Of a DNA stretch of 64,000 bases, positions 27,501 through 37,729 are shown piece by piece. The position numbers were made by a program, and so were the translations under genes. Position 1 is the stretch's first letter. The number at the start of each line of letters is the position of its first letter. The notes under the pieces were generated by a model that was given only the letters and a program-made list of their open reading frames with translations, had not been told where the DNA came from and searched no databases. The DNA is from Dryas octopetala (taxonomy: Eukaryota; Streptophyta; Magnoliopsida; Rosales; Rosaceae): NCBI GenBank assembly GCA_963921425.1, contig OY992835.1, positions 16,802,001 to 16,866,000 of the forward strand, read 5' to 3'.

Positions 27501-29505
27501 CAGAGTTGACATTTTTTGCAAGAAAAAAATGTGAATTATTATCAAATCAAATGGAAATGCAGAGTGTATATGTAATGTACCTTCATTGGGAGGTGGAGGT
27601 GGTAGTGCCAAAATTGGTGATGGTGGTGAGGTCTTTTCCCTCTTCAGGGAAGAACCCACAGGAGAAATTGTAGGTGGAAAAATGGGCACTAGAAGAGACC
27701 AAAAAAAAACCACAATTTAATCCATATCAGTAGTTAGGTAAATGAAGTAAGGATTCTTTGGTTAAAGCTACCAAAACTTAAGTGAGGGTGAGGCTTCCCA
27801 TACTATTATAGTGGCTTTTGGGAGTTGTTGGTGATGATGCAGGTGCAGCCCAGCTCCTTGATGAAGAGAAAGGAGATTGAGAAGGGGAGACTGAAGGGCC
27901 TATACATTTCATTAAATGGTCTTAACATATAAACATTTGAATGATCTCAACATTAAAGAACAAAGAACTGTATATATATAATAGGCACATTTTGTTCGAG
28001 ATTTGAACCTTGTTGACTGTAAGCGCGTGGATGAATCTGATAAGTTGGTTCTGGAGCAGAGCTATGAAACTTGTTGCTTGCATGATGATGTTTGTGATAT
28101 TTGACTAAAGGAGAAGATATAGGACCATGCACCCATTTTTTTACAGGACCTCCAGAAGATGACACAGAAGGTGGAAGTGCAATACTTGAAGGCCTTATGG
28201 CATCATGAGGATGGGTGGCTATAACAAGAAAAATTAATAATTATTGAGAGTTATACGCACAACTTTCTGCTTTGCTAGTTCAAAGTTGGCAACTAAAACT
28301 GCTATAGACTCCCTGTTACCTTTGGGAGGTGGAGCTACTAATTTTCCATGTCTTTTCCAGCCAAAGCTGAGGGGAGACTTGGGAGAGATGGTATGGTCTG
28401 TGGCATAGGAAAACATCAGTCCAAAAAATAATTACCCACAACCAATTCTCAAGGAGGTATTATTATATATATACAAATTACATAAATCAGTCAACTGTAT
28501 AAAAGAGGATAAAATATAGACAAATGCCTAAACATGTCCATAATCAGCATACAAATAGGTCATGTGATAAATATACTAAGGGGAGGATCTAGCAAATGGT
28601 CATGACCTCTCTTCTTATCAGTGGTTCATTAAGTTAAAACCAACAATTTGAATACCATAGAACAAGCAGTCTACATTGAAGTGGCTCTTAGACAGTGAAC
28701 TTCAAACTAATGAACACATATATTCTCTTTTGGGTAAATGAAGCATTATTAAGAGGTAACAGCTTTTTGCTCATAGATAAAATCTTTTCTACATTGACAA
28801 AATTTAAAATGTTGATATTTCAAATCTTCACCTTTTATAAAAATGAAAAAATAAATTAAATAATTACTTAATTTGTGCTTCAGGAATTCTTCTCATATAT
28901 TACTGATGTTGGTTTGGCAATAACTGTTCCTGCTCAAAATAAAAAGCAAGTACATGGCACAGCTCAGGGCAAGCTGTGAATTTTGGATTATGCACCCTTC
29001 ACTATTACACTCACTGACTTGTGGAACAACCACAAAATGAATAGGCATTAAAGTACCCGTTGAGTACATAATTTAACTTCATAATTTTGATCATTTTCAA
29101 AATTAAGAAAAAAAAAAATAGACAATGACCTGTTGAAGTAGCCTAGGATTTTCTGATTGAACTCAAGAACTTCCGAGTGATGAAAAACTGACAATTATAT
29201 AGTTAAGGGCACTCCAAACCCCATTGCAAGTGATCCAATTGATAACAGACTGAAACACTTACTTCCCTTATTTCTTGATCACAGAAACACTTACTTCAGA
29301 GAACCCAGATCCTCAAATTTATTAAAAATTTAAAATTGATGAAGACCAAAAATGCATTCAGTCATATTGTAATGGATCAAACATAAAGTGTAAAAAACCA
29401 ACTCAAACACCAAAACTCAAACTTATTACCTGCAGATCCATGAAATGGCAAAATACCCGCAATTAAGCACATTTGCATAAGCAGCAGATTCTGTGGCAAC
29501 CCCAT
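24545..29505 (-). CDS. ALE2: ALE2-like receptor serine/threonine kinase
   Basis: Plasma-membrane receptor kinase resembling Arabidopsis ABNORMAL LEAF SHAPE 2, which acts with ACR4 in epidermal identity and cuticle formation. Ten exons in transcript order: 29505-29430, 28397-28320, 28218-28009, 27899-27804, 27688-27581, 27483-27112, 26809-26516, 26263-25871, 25732-25489, 25202-24545 (842 aa). A signal peptide ([15 protein letters not shown]) is followed by a Pro/Ser/His-rich ectodomain, a Cys-containing juxtamembrane domain ([13 protein letters not shown]) and a TM segment at about 361-386. The kinase has GEGGFG at 463-468, invariant Lys about 484, HRDFK with Asp about 582, DFG about 600 and APEYA. 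The start is the only ATG that keeps phase with exon 2. The donor after 27804 (GTATGG) is the weakest junction; everything else is unambiguous. No key kinase residue is missing. Confidence 0.92.
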
Positions 29506-29799
29506 TTCATTACCAGAGAGGCTGGAGCTCAATTCTCAAGATCTCTCAGCTCTCCTTCAACAACACCCTGAAGCAAAACATGGATATAACTTAAATGAAG
29601 CAACCGTCAGGTTAGTTGAGATTACAGAAGCAGACCCACATATAGTACCACAAAAGCAATGAGAGACATTTCAGTGAAACTGCAAGAATGGGTTAGGTGG
29701 GAAGAACCCAAGTGCTGTCCTTTTGAGACTAAGCTCTTGAATTTGGAAAGTTTAGAGAGTTCTAATGAAATGGCCTTTTTTGTTATTATAGGTGATTAA

Positions 29800-29851
29800 A
29801 GGTTGCTGGAAGTGACTGGTCAAAAAAAAAAAAAAAGGTTGCTGGAAGTGA
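29800..29851 (+). repeat. Micro-insertion: 20 bp ending in poly-A between 16-bp direct repeats
   Basis: The perfect 16-bp repeat aggttgctggaagtga occurs at 29800-29815 and 29836-29851. The 20 bp between consist of ctggtc plus A14. The arrangement is that of a retroposed tail with a target-site duplication. Confidence 0.75.
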
Positions 29852-30104
29852 TCAAGCAAAAAGCAGCACAGTGTACACTTAAAAACTTAAAAGAGCTAAC
29901 AAGTCCAAGTAGGAAACTGTTAGTGAGAGAGTTGGTGGAGTTGTGGAAGAGAGAGAGTGAGTGTTCCAAGAGTAACAAAATTGTAATATCTTGTTTGAAA
30001 GTATCTATCAGTGTGGATTGTTTAATATATATGGAAATGCTTGATTTCAATGATTCTTGATTAGTTTGAAATTTACACAAAACGTCTAACTTTTCATTAT
30101 TATC

Positions 30105-30161
30105 AGATATCTAACATATTATTGGTCAAAAAAAAAAAAAAAGATATCTAACATATTATTG
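30105..30161 (+). repeat. Micro-insertion: 17 bp ending in poly-A between 20-bp direct repeats
   Basis: The perfect 20-bp repeat agatatctaacatattattg occurs at 30105-30124 and 30142-30161. The inserted 17 bp are gtc plus A14, and the base before is also g, giving ggtc-A(n) as at 29816. Confidence 0.8.
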
Positions 30162-31636
30162 TATGAAAGTGAATAACACTATCTTTCAAATGTGATTAAT
30201 GTACTACATGCCAGTGGTCCAATGGTTTTGTTTAGGTGCTTCATTATAGAAGACCATTGTATATAATCACATTTTATATATCTAACATGAAAGTTCGTTT
30301 ATGAAGATCATATTCCATATCTCATTGAACCAAAATTTGCTAAATGACATATTGTGAGGTTCGATTTTATGTCCCACATGACCCCACCACCACATGCATA
30401 TAATGTGACAAACCTACTCATGGTGTCAACATTTGACAATTCAATGCGACTATGAGCTGAGCTACTAAGAATGAAGAATTCCAAAGTGTTCAAAACAAAT
30501 TGAAATCCCAAACAACAAAATGTGGAATCAGATACATATTGATGTCTACTTGTGGATGGTAATAGATGGGTGTTTCCATCAGCAACAAGCCCAAAAGATT
30601 TGGTGGTTGCTTCGGAATATGGAGTGTTAGGCCATGCCCACCACCTTTCCCTTTACATAATCAGAGTCATGCTATTTTTTAGAAAATTATTTTATATTGA
30701 AATTATAAAATTTTGTGTTACAATATATAATGTCATCAGAACAACTGTTTTTGCATGTCTAACTCAAGTCATGTCACACATTAAAATAATGTACTGAAAT
30801 TATATCTCATATAAAACATATAAAATTTTGTATTATAATATATAATGTCATGAAGAGACAGACTCTAATGCGGATGAACAGTAAATAAGTATGAATATTG
30901 GTGCCAATAATATGAACACTGTATCGATACATTATCAATTGACTGCCAGCACATTTCGATTTCATGTATCGACACAATATCTACGTCCACATTCATATTT
31001 ATTTACTGTTCTCTTCGTCACGTTAAAGCCTATCCATGTCATGAATTTGGAGAGATATAATCTCAAGCAATCAAATTACGCAGGCAATTACATTCACTCA
31101 CCAGATATGAGTCTAAGTCTCTCACATCTGTCGGTGAAAATTGACTGTGTCAGTCAGTGTTGGCCATCATCACGTACAAGTTTCCCTATTTCTCTCAATC
31201 CCTTGTGTCCATATTGTCAATTATATTTACATATTGATATGGAAATCAAATAACTTGTGAGTTGTGGCCATGAAGCTTACACCTCACGCAACAAGACATT
31301 GTGCTTGCCATTTTCTATAGTGGTTGTCAATATCAACCAAAGATTAGGCTTTGTCTAATTGGACCCCTAACTGGCTAACTTAGCATTAACCACCAAAAAC
31401 ATTATTAATTTTTCTTTGGCATTGACACTAAAAGTTCTTCATGATAGTATATGATTGAAACACGGCTTTAGTTCTTTTGGACTGAGCTGGTTTTGAAACT
31501 TCTGCTTTTCCAAACTCGTTAGGTTGCTTTTCTTTCTAATTGAAACCAGTGTGCTTTAATTAGAAGCCCAAAATAAGAATGAATATTAAGTCAAATTCCA
31601 ACCGGTCTAAAATTAAAATATAAATTCAAACTGTTC

Positions 31637-31862
31637 ATTGAGCACTTGGTAGGACTTGTCGAGCACTTGGCAGATACAGATACATCTGAAACTTAAAACA
31701 TGCATCTGCAACCTAAAAATATATATTTGTAATCTAAAAAAGACATATACAAGCTAAAAAGATGCATCTATAACTTAAAAAGTGTGTAGATGCATAGTGC
31801 ATCTGCATGCACCGAGTGCTCGGTGTGTCGAGCCCTCTGCAAGCTACTGAGTGCTCGATAGC
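31637..31862. repeat. MITE-like repeat with tgagcactt ends and internal tandem words
   Basis: The left part (attgagcacttggtag, tcgagcacttggcag) is mirrored by the right part (ccgagtgctcggtg, ctgagtgctcgat). Between them diverged ~24-bp words built on catctgnaacctaaaaa recur. Related gagtgcttga/gagtgttcga words appear near 44932. No coding capacity. Confidence 0.5.
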
Positions 31863-31935
31863 TTGTTTTTGGCGTCTAGACTCACGCACGCGAATTATAT
31901 TAGGCCTTAACTTAATTTTTTAATTAGTTGAGTTT

Positions 31936-31982
31936 ATAGTTAAAAATATTTCTTTTTTTGACCAAATAGTTAAAAATATTTC
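31936..31982 (-). repeat. Micro-insertion: 13 bp (poly-T side) between 17-bp direct repeats
   Basis: The perfect repeat atagttaaaaatatttc occurs at 31936-31952 and 31966-31982. The 13-bp insert reads ttggtcaaaaaaa on the minus strand, the same ggtc-A(n) end as the insertions at 29816 and 30125. Confidence 0.75.
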
Positions 31983-32296
31983 AAAACTGAATTTATGAGT
32001 AATTTATTATTAAAAGTAATCGTTTATAGAGTCAATCTTGCTTTTGGATCCATTTCCTTTCGGGTTGGGTTGGTGAGTTTAAGCGGTTTGAGCCTAAGCC
32101 CAATTTTCCCTAATTTTTGAGCCCAATGTGCAATTCTTACAGTGGCATTCTTTGCAAACCCATAATTTGTTATGCACACCCAATTACTCATTACACTCAT
32201 ATCTCATATTTGAATTTTGAAATTTGCTCGGATATACCAAACCACTTTTAAAAATATTTCAAGTCTAATCTTTAGCAAATAGGGTTAGGTATAATT

Positions 32297-32349
32297 AAAG
32301 CTTGGATTGATTTTTTTTTTTTTTTTTTTTGTCAAAGCTTGGATTGATT
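32297..32349 (-). repeat. Micro-insertion: 21 bp (poly-T side) between 16-bp direct repeats
   Basis: The perfect repeat aaagcttggattgatt occurs at 32297-32312 and 32334-32349. The insert is gac plus A18 read on the minus strand. Confidence 0.75.
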
Positions 32350-33338
32350 CACTGTGGGAGGAACCACAATATTTTTGACAGGCAACAAATCATGCAAGAC
32401 ATGTGAAAAATAAAAATAAAAATTAATAAATGTGAAATAAAATACAAGAGAAACTTCCTTATAACAAGGATATAGCTGATTTAGTATCTCAATCCAATAA
32501 CATGATGATAAAAACTATCTCAAAATTATGACACATATGCTTTTATATTTCATCACATAAAAATTTCTCCAATTTCAAGACATAAATTATCTCTTAGAAT
32601 GCTAAGTTAACCCATATTCCTGTTATAGGTAAGTTTTTCTCATAAAATACATATAAGTTTTGAATTACATCAAGTTCGATGGTAATTGGTTATAAATTAC
32701 ATAATCCATCATTTGACGTGACATAATTGGATTTCTTACCAAGCAATCCGATTTCTCTTTCTTTTAATGTTGAATCTAACCCAACTTATATCGAATGGGT
32801 CGATCAATCAGGTTGAGCTTAAAAATTTTCAGCCTTTGGGCACTTGAATATTTATACTGTTAACCATATATATCAAACAAATGGAGGCAATTGTTCATGA
32901 TACTAGATAGAGCCTATCTTTGAGGCATTTTTTTTTTTTTCTAATGTACATACATCGATATGACTTATGAGCTTTAATTTGCTGATAAAAACCTTCACTA
33001 GTTCTTTTGGCAAGAAATGCCTCCACGTTGAAATTACTACCTATTGATTTGGATTATGATACTTTTTATGTGTTGGTCTGCATTTTATAACGAAACTTTC
33101 CCATCATTTGTCAAACAAAAAGAAATAAAATATTACAACAAGAAGACACTTACCTACTATATATCCCTCATCTGGCACTGGTTGTCATTAAGTTCAGCTA
33201 ACCACTTGCTTAATTATGTGCTGACAACTTGCTTAATTATGTGCTAACCACTTGATCGAGGTTAGTAGAATATCATTATTCACTAATTGTGTTTTAATCC
33301 CAGATCCATCTTTAACTCCTAAGTATACTTTGCCAACA

Positions 33339-33461
33339 ACAAAGATTTATTTTATTTTTTTTCGAGAACCAAAGAGTACTTCATTTATTCAAGTAGCAAG
33401 GTCTGCAGGCACACCTCAGAGAGCCAAGGAGGCACCTCATGAAGCCATACCACAAAGATTT
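33339..33461 (-). mobile_element. 5'-truncated LINE-type 3' fragment with A-tail and 10-bp target duplication
   Basis: The direct repeat acaaagattt at 33339-33348 and 33452-33461 brackets 103 bp. Read on the minus strand the insert ends in gtactctttggttctcg followed by an A-rich tail, as expected for the 3' end of a non-LTR retrotransposon. The 5' part is missing. No coding region remains. Confidence 0.6.
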
Positions 33462-33495
33462 GACTCACATTTTTTTTTTGGCCAAGAATCACATT
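33462..33495 (-). repeat. Micro-insertion: 14 bp (poly-T side) between 10-bp near-direct repeats
   Basis: gactcacatt (33462-33471) and gaatcacatt (33486-33495, one mismatch) flank ttttttttggccaa, which reads ttggcc-A8 on the minus strand. It sits directly next to the LINE fragment. Confidence 0.5.
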
Positions 33496-35479
33496 GTTTT
33501 AGTTGCGATATATGCTATTTAATTACTATGCCATTGATGGGACATATAATAGACTAATTAAAGTTTAGCTGTGGATCAATAAAAAGGTTAGACTTCGCAA
33601 ACAAGTGATGGCTATGGTCCTAACAGTTCCTTAAAATTAGAAAGGTGTATGAGATACCAAACATTTCTTAGCTTTTTCTTAGATAGATCATCTTGGATAT
33701 GATATGTGTTGGATATGATTACAATAGAAAGAGATAAAATGGGGTATATGAAAATATGAAATGAAATTGGTAAATTGAAAATGTTGTTCAGATTCGCAAT
33801 ATAACATGTCTGATTGTTGGAAAAAAAAAAAAAAAAAAAAAACCTTACTCATATATAATATTATTTTAAATTTGGAATGTGAAAATTATTAGGCATAAGT
33901 ATAAATTAATGCCATTAAATAGAACAAGAAAAAATTGTTATGGGGCTTAGAAAAGTAGGGGGAGAGAAAGTGTTGCACCACCAAACGGTCCAAACCCATA
34001 GACTTGGCGTAAAGTTTGGCCAAACACTAATGACAACAAAGGGGGAAAAAGAAATAAGAAGAAGAATATGAACCCTCAGTTATATGAGAACTGTCGGTGG
34101 AAAATTAGGCAAATTTATGTTGGGATCAAGTGTCTAAATCAAATTAAGGGGAGAATCTGGGTTCATGAATGCAATTTAAAGAAGATAGTTTAATTAGAAG
34201 AAGGAAAACAAAAGTTGGCAAGTCCATGGTTTTAATTACTTGTTGATTTTCAGGCAAAAAAACAAACAGAGGTAATTTTTTATTCAGTTAAAAAGTTGGA
34301 AAACAGTGTAAGCAGATGAATGTTTAACGGTGTAATCAGCAATGCAAGTCATGTATCGGAAATTTGTATCTCTTAAAATATTGTATTTGTATATGTGAGT
34401 AATAGACTATTTATTAGAACTCTGGAAGAGTTGGTTTAGGGGTGTAGCTGTATAGTCAGACAGACAGCAAGAGAGCCAGGCAGGCAGCAAGGCACTTAAA
34501 TTCGAGTTTTCAGTTCGACCCTTAGAGCTAGACAGTAAGGAAGATAAAATCTTTTGTGAATTTCCTAAGCTCGCGTGAATTGTCTGTCTTTGATTATCCA
34601 AGAAATTAGTTTGATGCGCGAAAGGTGACTCAGGATATATTCGGTTACCAAAAAAAGACTACTTATTAAATTTATAATATTTTTTAAAGAAGAAAAATTT
34701 AAGTGGTTATCAAATATAATTCACCAAATGTAAATATTTATAACTCGAATTGTCTGAAAATCATATTTATTTTATTCTTGGTAATTTCGTATTTTGGGTA
34801 ATACAAAAAAAGAATCTAATTAATTTGACCCATTAATGTGTGAATTAAGAAAACAATAAGCACGTCATGGCCAGATAGATAATGTTAAACAAAGGAAATA
34901 AGGTGAGGAATCAATTAATTAGGTGGTCACTGACTTCCATTGTGTCAATCAAAAAATGATATTTTTTTGGGAAAAGAATAAAAAAATGATTGGGGAAATG
35001 TAAAGCCAAGAAGTTGGCATCGGTTGCAAGTTGCAAGTATTGCTACTGCCCTTGGTTTCCTTGTTCAAAAATTAAAAAAACATAAAACCAGTGCCGATGG
35101 GATTCTATATGCTAATATGCTTCCAATATCTCTAATACTAGTGTTAGCAACTATATATTATTCTACAGTTATCAGCTAATCTTGTAACAAAAAAAATAAA
35201 CTAATGTGATTTTTGGTATGTGCTTCCACCTTGAATAAATTTGGTTACAAGTTACAACCGAATTGTGCTGGGTAGCGGATTCATATAGATCCCCTACTAA
35301 TTCTTATCTAATAATAATATTATCTTCAACTTAATTATTTCAGTAATTATGATTTGGCAGGTTTAAGAAACAAATTAGATGTTGTTTTTCTCAAAAAATG
35401 TCGAAACTATTAGTAGTGAATAACCCAACTTATTTAATTGTTATGTTATCTTTCTAATTTCATTACACTTATAACTTAT

Positions 35480-36120
35480 TGTTCGTATGATTAGACATCT
35501 GGGCATAACGACAAGTCACACAAGGCTTAACATCATGTCGTTTGGGCCTAGACCCAAAAGCTAAGCCCCCGCTAGGCTCCGGCCTCCTAGGCCTTGACCC
35601 ACTAGGCTCCGGCCTCATGGGCTCCGGCCCCTTGGGCCCCGGCCTCTTAGGCTCCGGCAATCTAAGCTCCAGCCTCCTAGGCCCCGACCCGTGTCAACTC
35701 ACTCGGATCCTCAAGACCGGTGACACGTGGCGCTCCTACAGTGCAAGTCATCACAAGGGACACGTGTCATCACCGGATTGGTTGACGCTCTTCCAAAGGT
35801 ATTATAAAAGAGGTACCTTCTTGTCACAAAAGGGGAACTGAAATCATTATTATACTATTCACTCACTCTGCTCTCAGATCTCTCTGAACACTGACTTGAG
35901 CGTCGGAGGAGCTTTGGCCGGCACCACACCGGTGTCCTTCCCGCTCACTTTTGTGTACTTGCGCAGGGTGCTTTGGATATCATTCTCTCTCATTACTCAC
36001 CAGTCGGACCCAGCTACCCGTTCCTGCCCCACTTCGACGTGTCATCCGCTCAGTGGTGGGTCAACGGGCCTACGTGGTTCGACTCGACGTTGACTGCTCT
36101 ACCATTTTTGAGCATCAACA
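35480..36120 (+). repeat. 5' LTR
   Basis: 641 bp, TG...CA ends. Contains a run of ~10-bp words (taggctccggcc types, 35570-35690), two CACGTG boxes, a TATA box and a GC-rich R/U5-like part. It differs from the 3' LTR by g/a at the eleventh-to-fourteenth-base region (ttagac/ttaaac) and aa/ct near 35659. Confidence 0.95.
35724..35808 (+). promoter_or_regulatory. LTR promoter: two G-boxes and a TATA box
   Basis: CACGTG occurs at 35724-35729 (in gacacgtggcgc) and 35761-35766 (in gacacgtgtcatc), the second a near-perfect palindrome, followed by TATAAA at 35803-35808. Spacing fits a plant RNA polymerase II core promoter with bZIP/bHLH binding sites. The 3' LTR carries the same set (about 37974, 38011 and 38053). 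Confidence 0.65.
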
Positions 36121-36121
36121 G

Positions 36122-36141
36122 TTTGGCGCCGTCTGTGGGAA
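36122..36141 (+). other. Primer-binding site of the LTR element
   Basis: The sequence tttggcgccgtctgtggga directly follows the 5' LTR. Its tggcgcc start would pair with a tRNA ending in ggcgcca. It resembles the primer sites of plant Ty3-type (Tat/Athila-like) elements, from memory. I did not identify the exact tRNA. Confidence 0.7.
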
Positions 36142-36192
36142 CGTTACAACTTTTCCCCATTGAATTCTCTACCCTCAGTTGAGGTGCAAAAA

Positions 36193-36620
36193 CCTTCCGA
36201 GCTTCCGAGCTCCCGGGCTTCCGAGCTTTCTAGCTTCCAAGCTTCCGAGCTTCCGAGCTTCCTAGCTTCCGAGCTTCCTAGCTTCCGAGCTCCCGAGCTT
36301 CCTAGCTTCTGAGCTTCCGAGCTTCCGAGCTTCCTAGCTTCCGAGCTTCCGAGCTTCCGAGCTTCCGAGCTTCCTAGCTTCCGAGCCTCCGAGCTTCCGA
36401 GCTCCCGAGCTTCCGAGCTTCCTAGCTTCCGAGCATCCGAGCTTCCGAGCTTCCTAGCTTCCGAGCTTCCGAGCTTCCGAGCTTCCGAGCTTCCGAGCTT
36501 CCGAGCTCCCGAGCTTCCGAGCTTCCGAGCTTCCGAGCTTCCTAGCTTCCGAGCTTCCGAGCTCCCGAGCTTCCGAGCTTCCTAGCTTCCGAGCTTCCGA
36601 GCTTCCGAGCTTCCGAGCTC
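36193..36620 (+). repeat. Octamer tandem array inside the LTR element
   Basis: More than fifty head-to-tail copies of an 8-bp unit, cttccgag, with variants cttcctag and ctcccgag. Since 8 is not a multiple of 3, open frames run through on several frames with period-8 peptides (minus: GSSEARKL). These frames are products of the repeat, not evidence of a gene. Looser (t)ccggcccgagc words continue to about 37200. Confidence 0.95.
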
Positions 36621-37500
36621 CCTCCGAGCAACCGAGCCGCCCACTGTGCACAAGCAGTACACTGCAGCACCACCACACAGCCCACTGAAAAATCACGCAC
36701 AGGCGTTCAGCGCCGAGCCCCTTCACAGCCTCGGCCCGAGCTGAGCAGCAGCACACCCCCCCCAGCGGCGCGACTTCCGAGCTCGGCAGGTCCGGCCCGA
36801 GCCCACACCACCCCCCCGAGCCGCGCACCCTCTCAGCTCCTCCGCCCGAGCCCCGAGTCCGGCCCGCGCCCCTCTCCTTCCAAACCGGGTTTCACCTCCG
36901 ACCCGCGCGAAGTACAGCCCGAGCCGACTTGCGCCGAGCCCAGTCGTCCGCCCCCCGCAACAGCCCCGATCCGAGCTCAAACACTCCGATCCGACCCGCG
37001 TGAAGAACAGTCTGGCCCGAGCCCTTCACCCCGACTCGAGCTCACCTGTTCCAGATCCGGCCCGAGCACCACGTGTCCGGCCCGAGCCCTTCAATCCGAC
37101 CCGAGCAAAGATCCGGGCCACCCTGCTCCTTCGCCGACCCGAATCTCTCTCGAGCCGACCCGAGCCGACCTTGCACAGTCGAGCAACACACCTTCCCACC
37201 CGAGCCCTGTTTATCCTTCCTTTGTTTCCACACATCACTCTTTTAGTTCTCTTTCTCGCCAAAAAAAAAAAAAAAAAAAAAAGGCAGCTCTCTCTCTCCT
37301 GACATAGTACCCAAAAAAAAAAAGGGAGAGAAGGGGAGAGATGAGGGTGTGGAAATCTTTATATTTATTTATATTTGGGCTCTACCATTTCATGCTAGAT
37401 TCTCATTTACAAAGGGCGACATCCCACCATTAAAATCGGATGAGATTCACTGGGATTACACGAAGCGTCTACTGCTCGGAGTACAGGGTGATCAGAAACC

Positions 37501-37546
<46 letters not shown>

Positions 37547-37599
37547 TTTCATATGTAACCCCCCAAGCTTTCCTACAGTACAGCTTTTCTTGCTCAGGA

Positions 37600-37729
37600 A
37601 CTTGGGGGACTTCTAAACAGTATCTTAAGCAGGAACAAGCATGTGGTTACTTGTCGTTCTGCTCGGACTTCTGTGTGTACAAAGTTCCCAACCAAGAAGT
37701 ATCTTCTGCTCGGAAACTTGGGGGACTTC
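37600..37729 (+). other. Duplicated polypurine-tract segment before the 3' LTR
   Basis: The stretch gaacttgggggacttct occurs at about 37599-37615 and almost identically (gaaacttgggggacttct) immediately before the 3' LTR. Only the second copy abuts the LTR and so serves as the functional plus-strand primer. The first is an upstream copy about 114 bp away. Confidence 0.6.

Larger units (their letters stand above)
29506..35479. other. Intergenic region upstream of the ALE2-like gene, no gene seen
   Basis: The segment next to 29505 should contain the ALE2 5' UTR and promoter. The rest is AT-rich and holds several micro-insertions, one LINE fragment and a MITE-like repeat (listed separately). A 25-bp tandem duplication (gcttaattatgtgct words at about 33207-33245) is also present. 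The open frames here are short, lack domains and have no splice partners. Confidence 0.6.

Noticed and set aside
33207-33245. 25-bp tandem duplication (gcttaattatgtgct) as a micro-insertion
   Set aside because: The copies are directly adjacent with no A-run between them, so it is a simple tandem duplication.
31260-35479. tRNA or other structured RNA genes
   Set aside because: I looked for box A/B-type and cloverleaf-like patterns here and elsewhere and saw none that hold up by eye; a covariance search could not be run.
35542-36182. Open frames in the LTRs as proteins
   Set aside because: They occur identically in both LTRs and cover promoter and primer-site sequence; length is due to GC-rich composition.
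36454-36828. Minus-strand protein with GSSEARKL repeats
   Set aside because: It is the automatic translation of the 8-bp tandem array; the frame is open on several frames and ends in unrelated GC-rich sequence.
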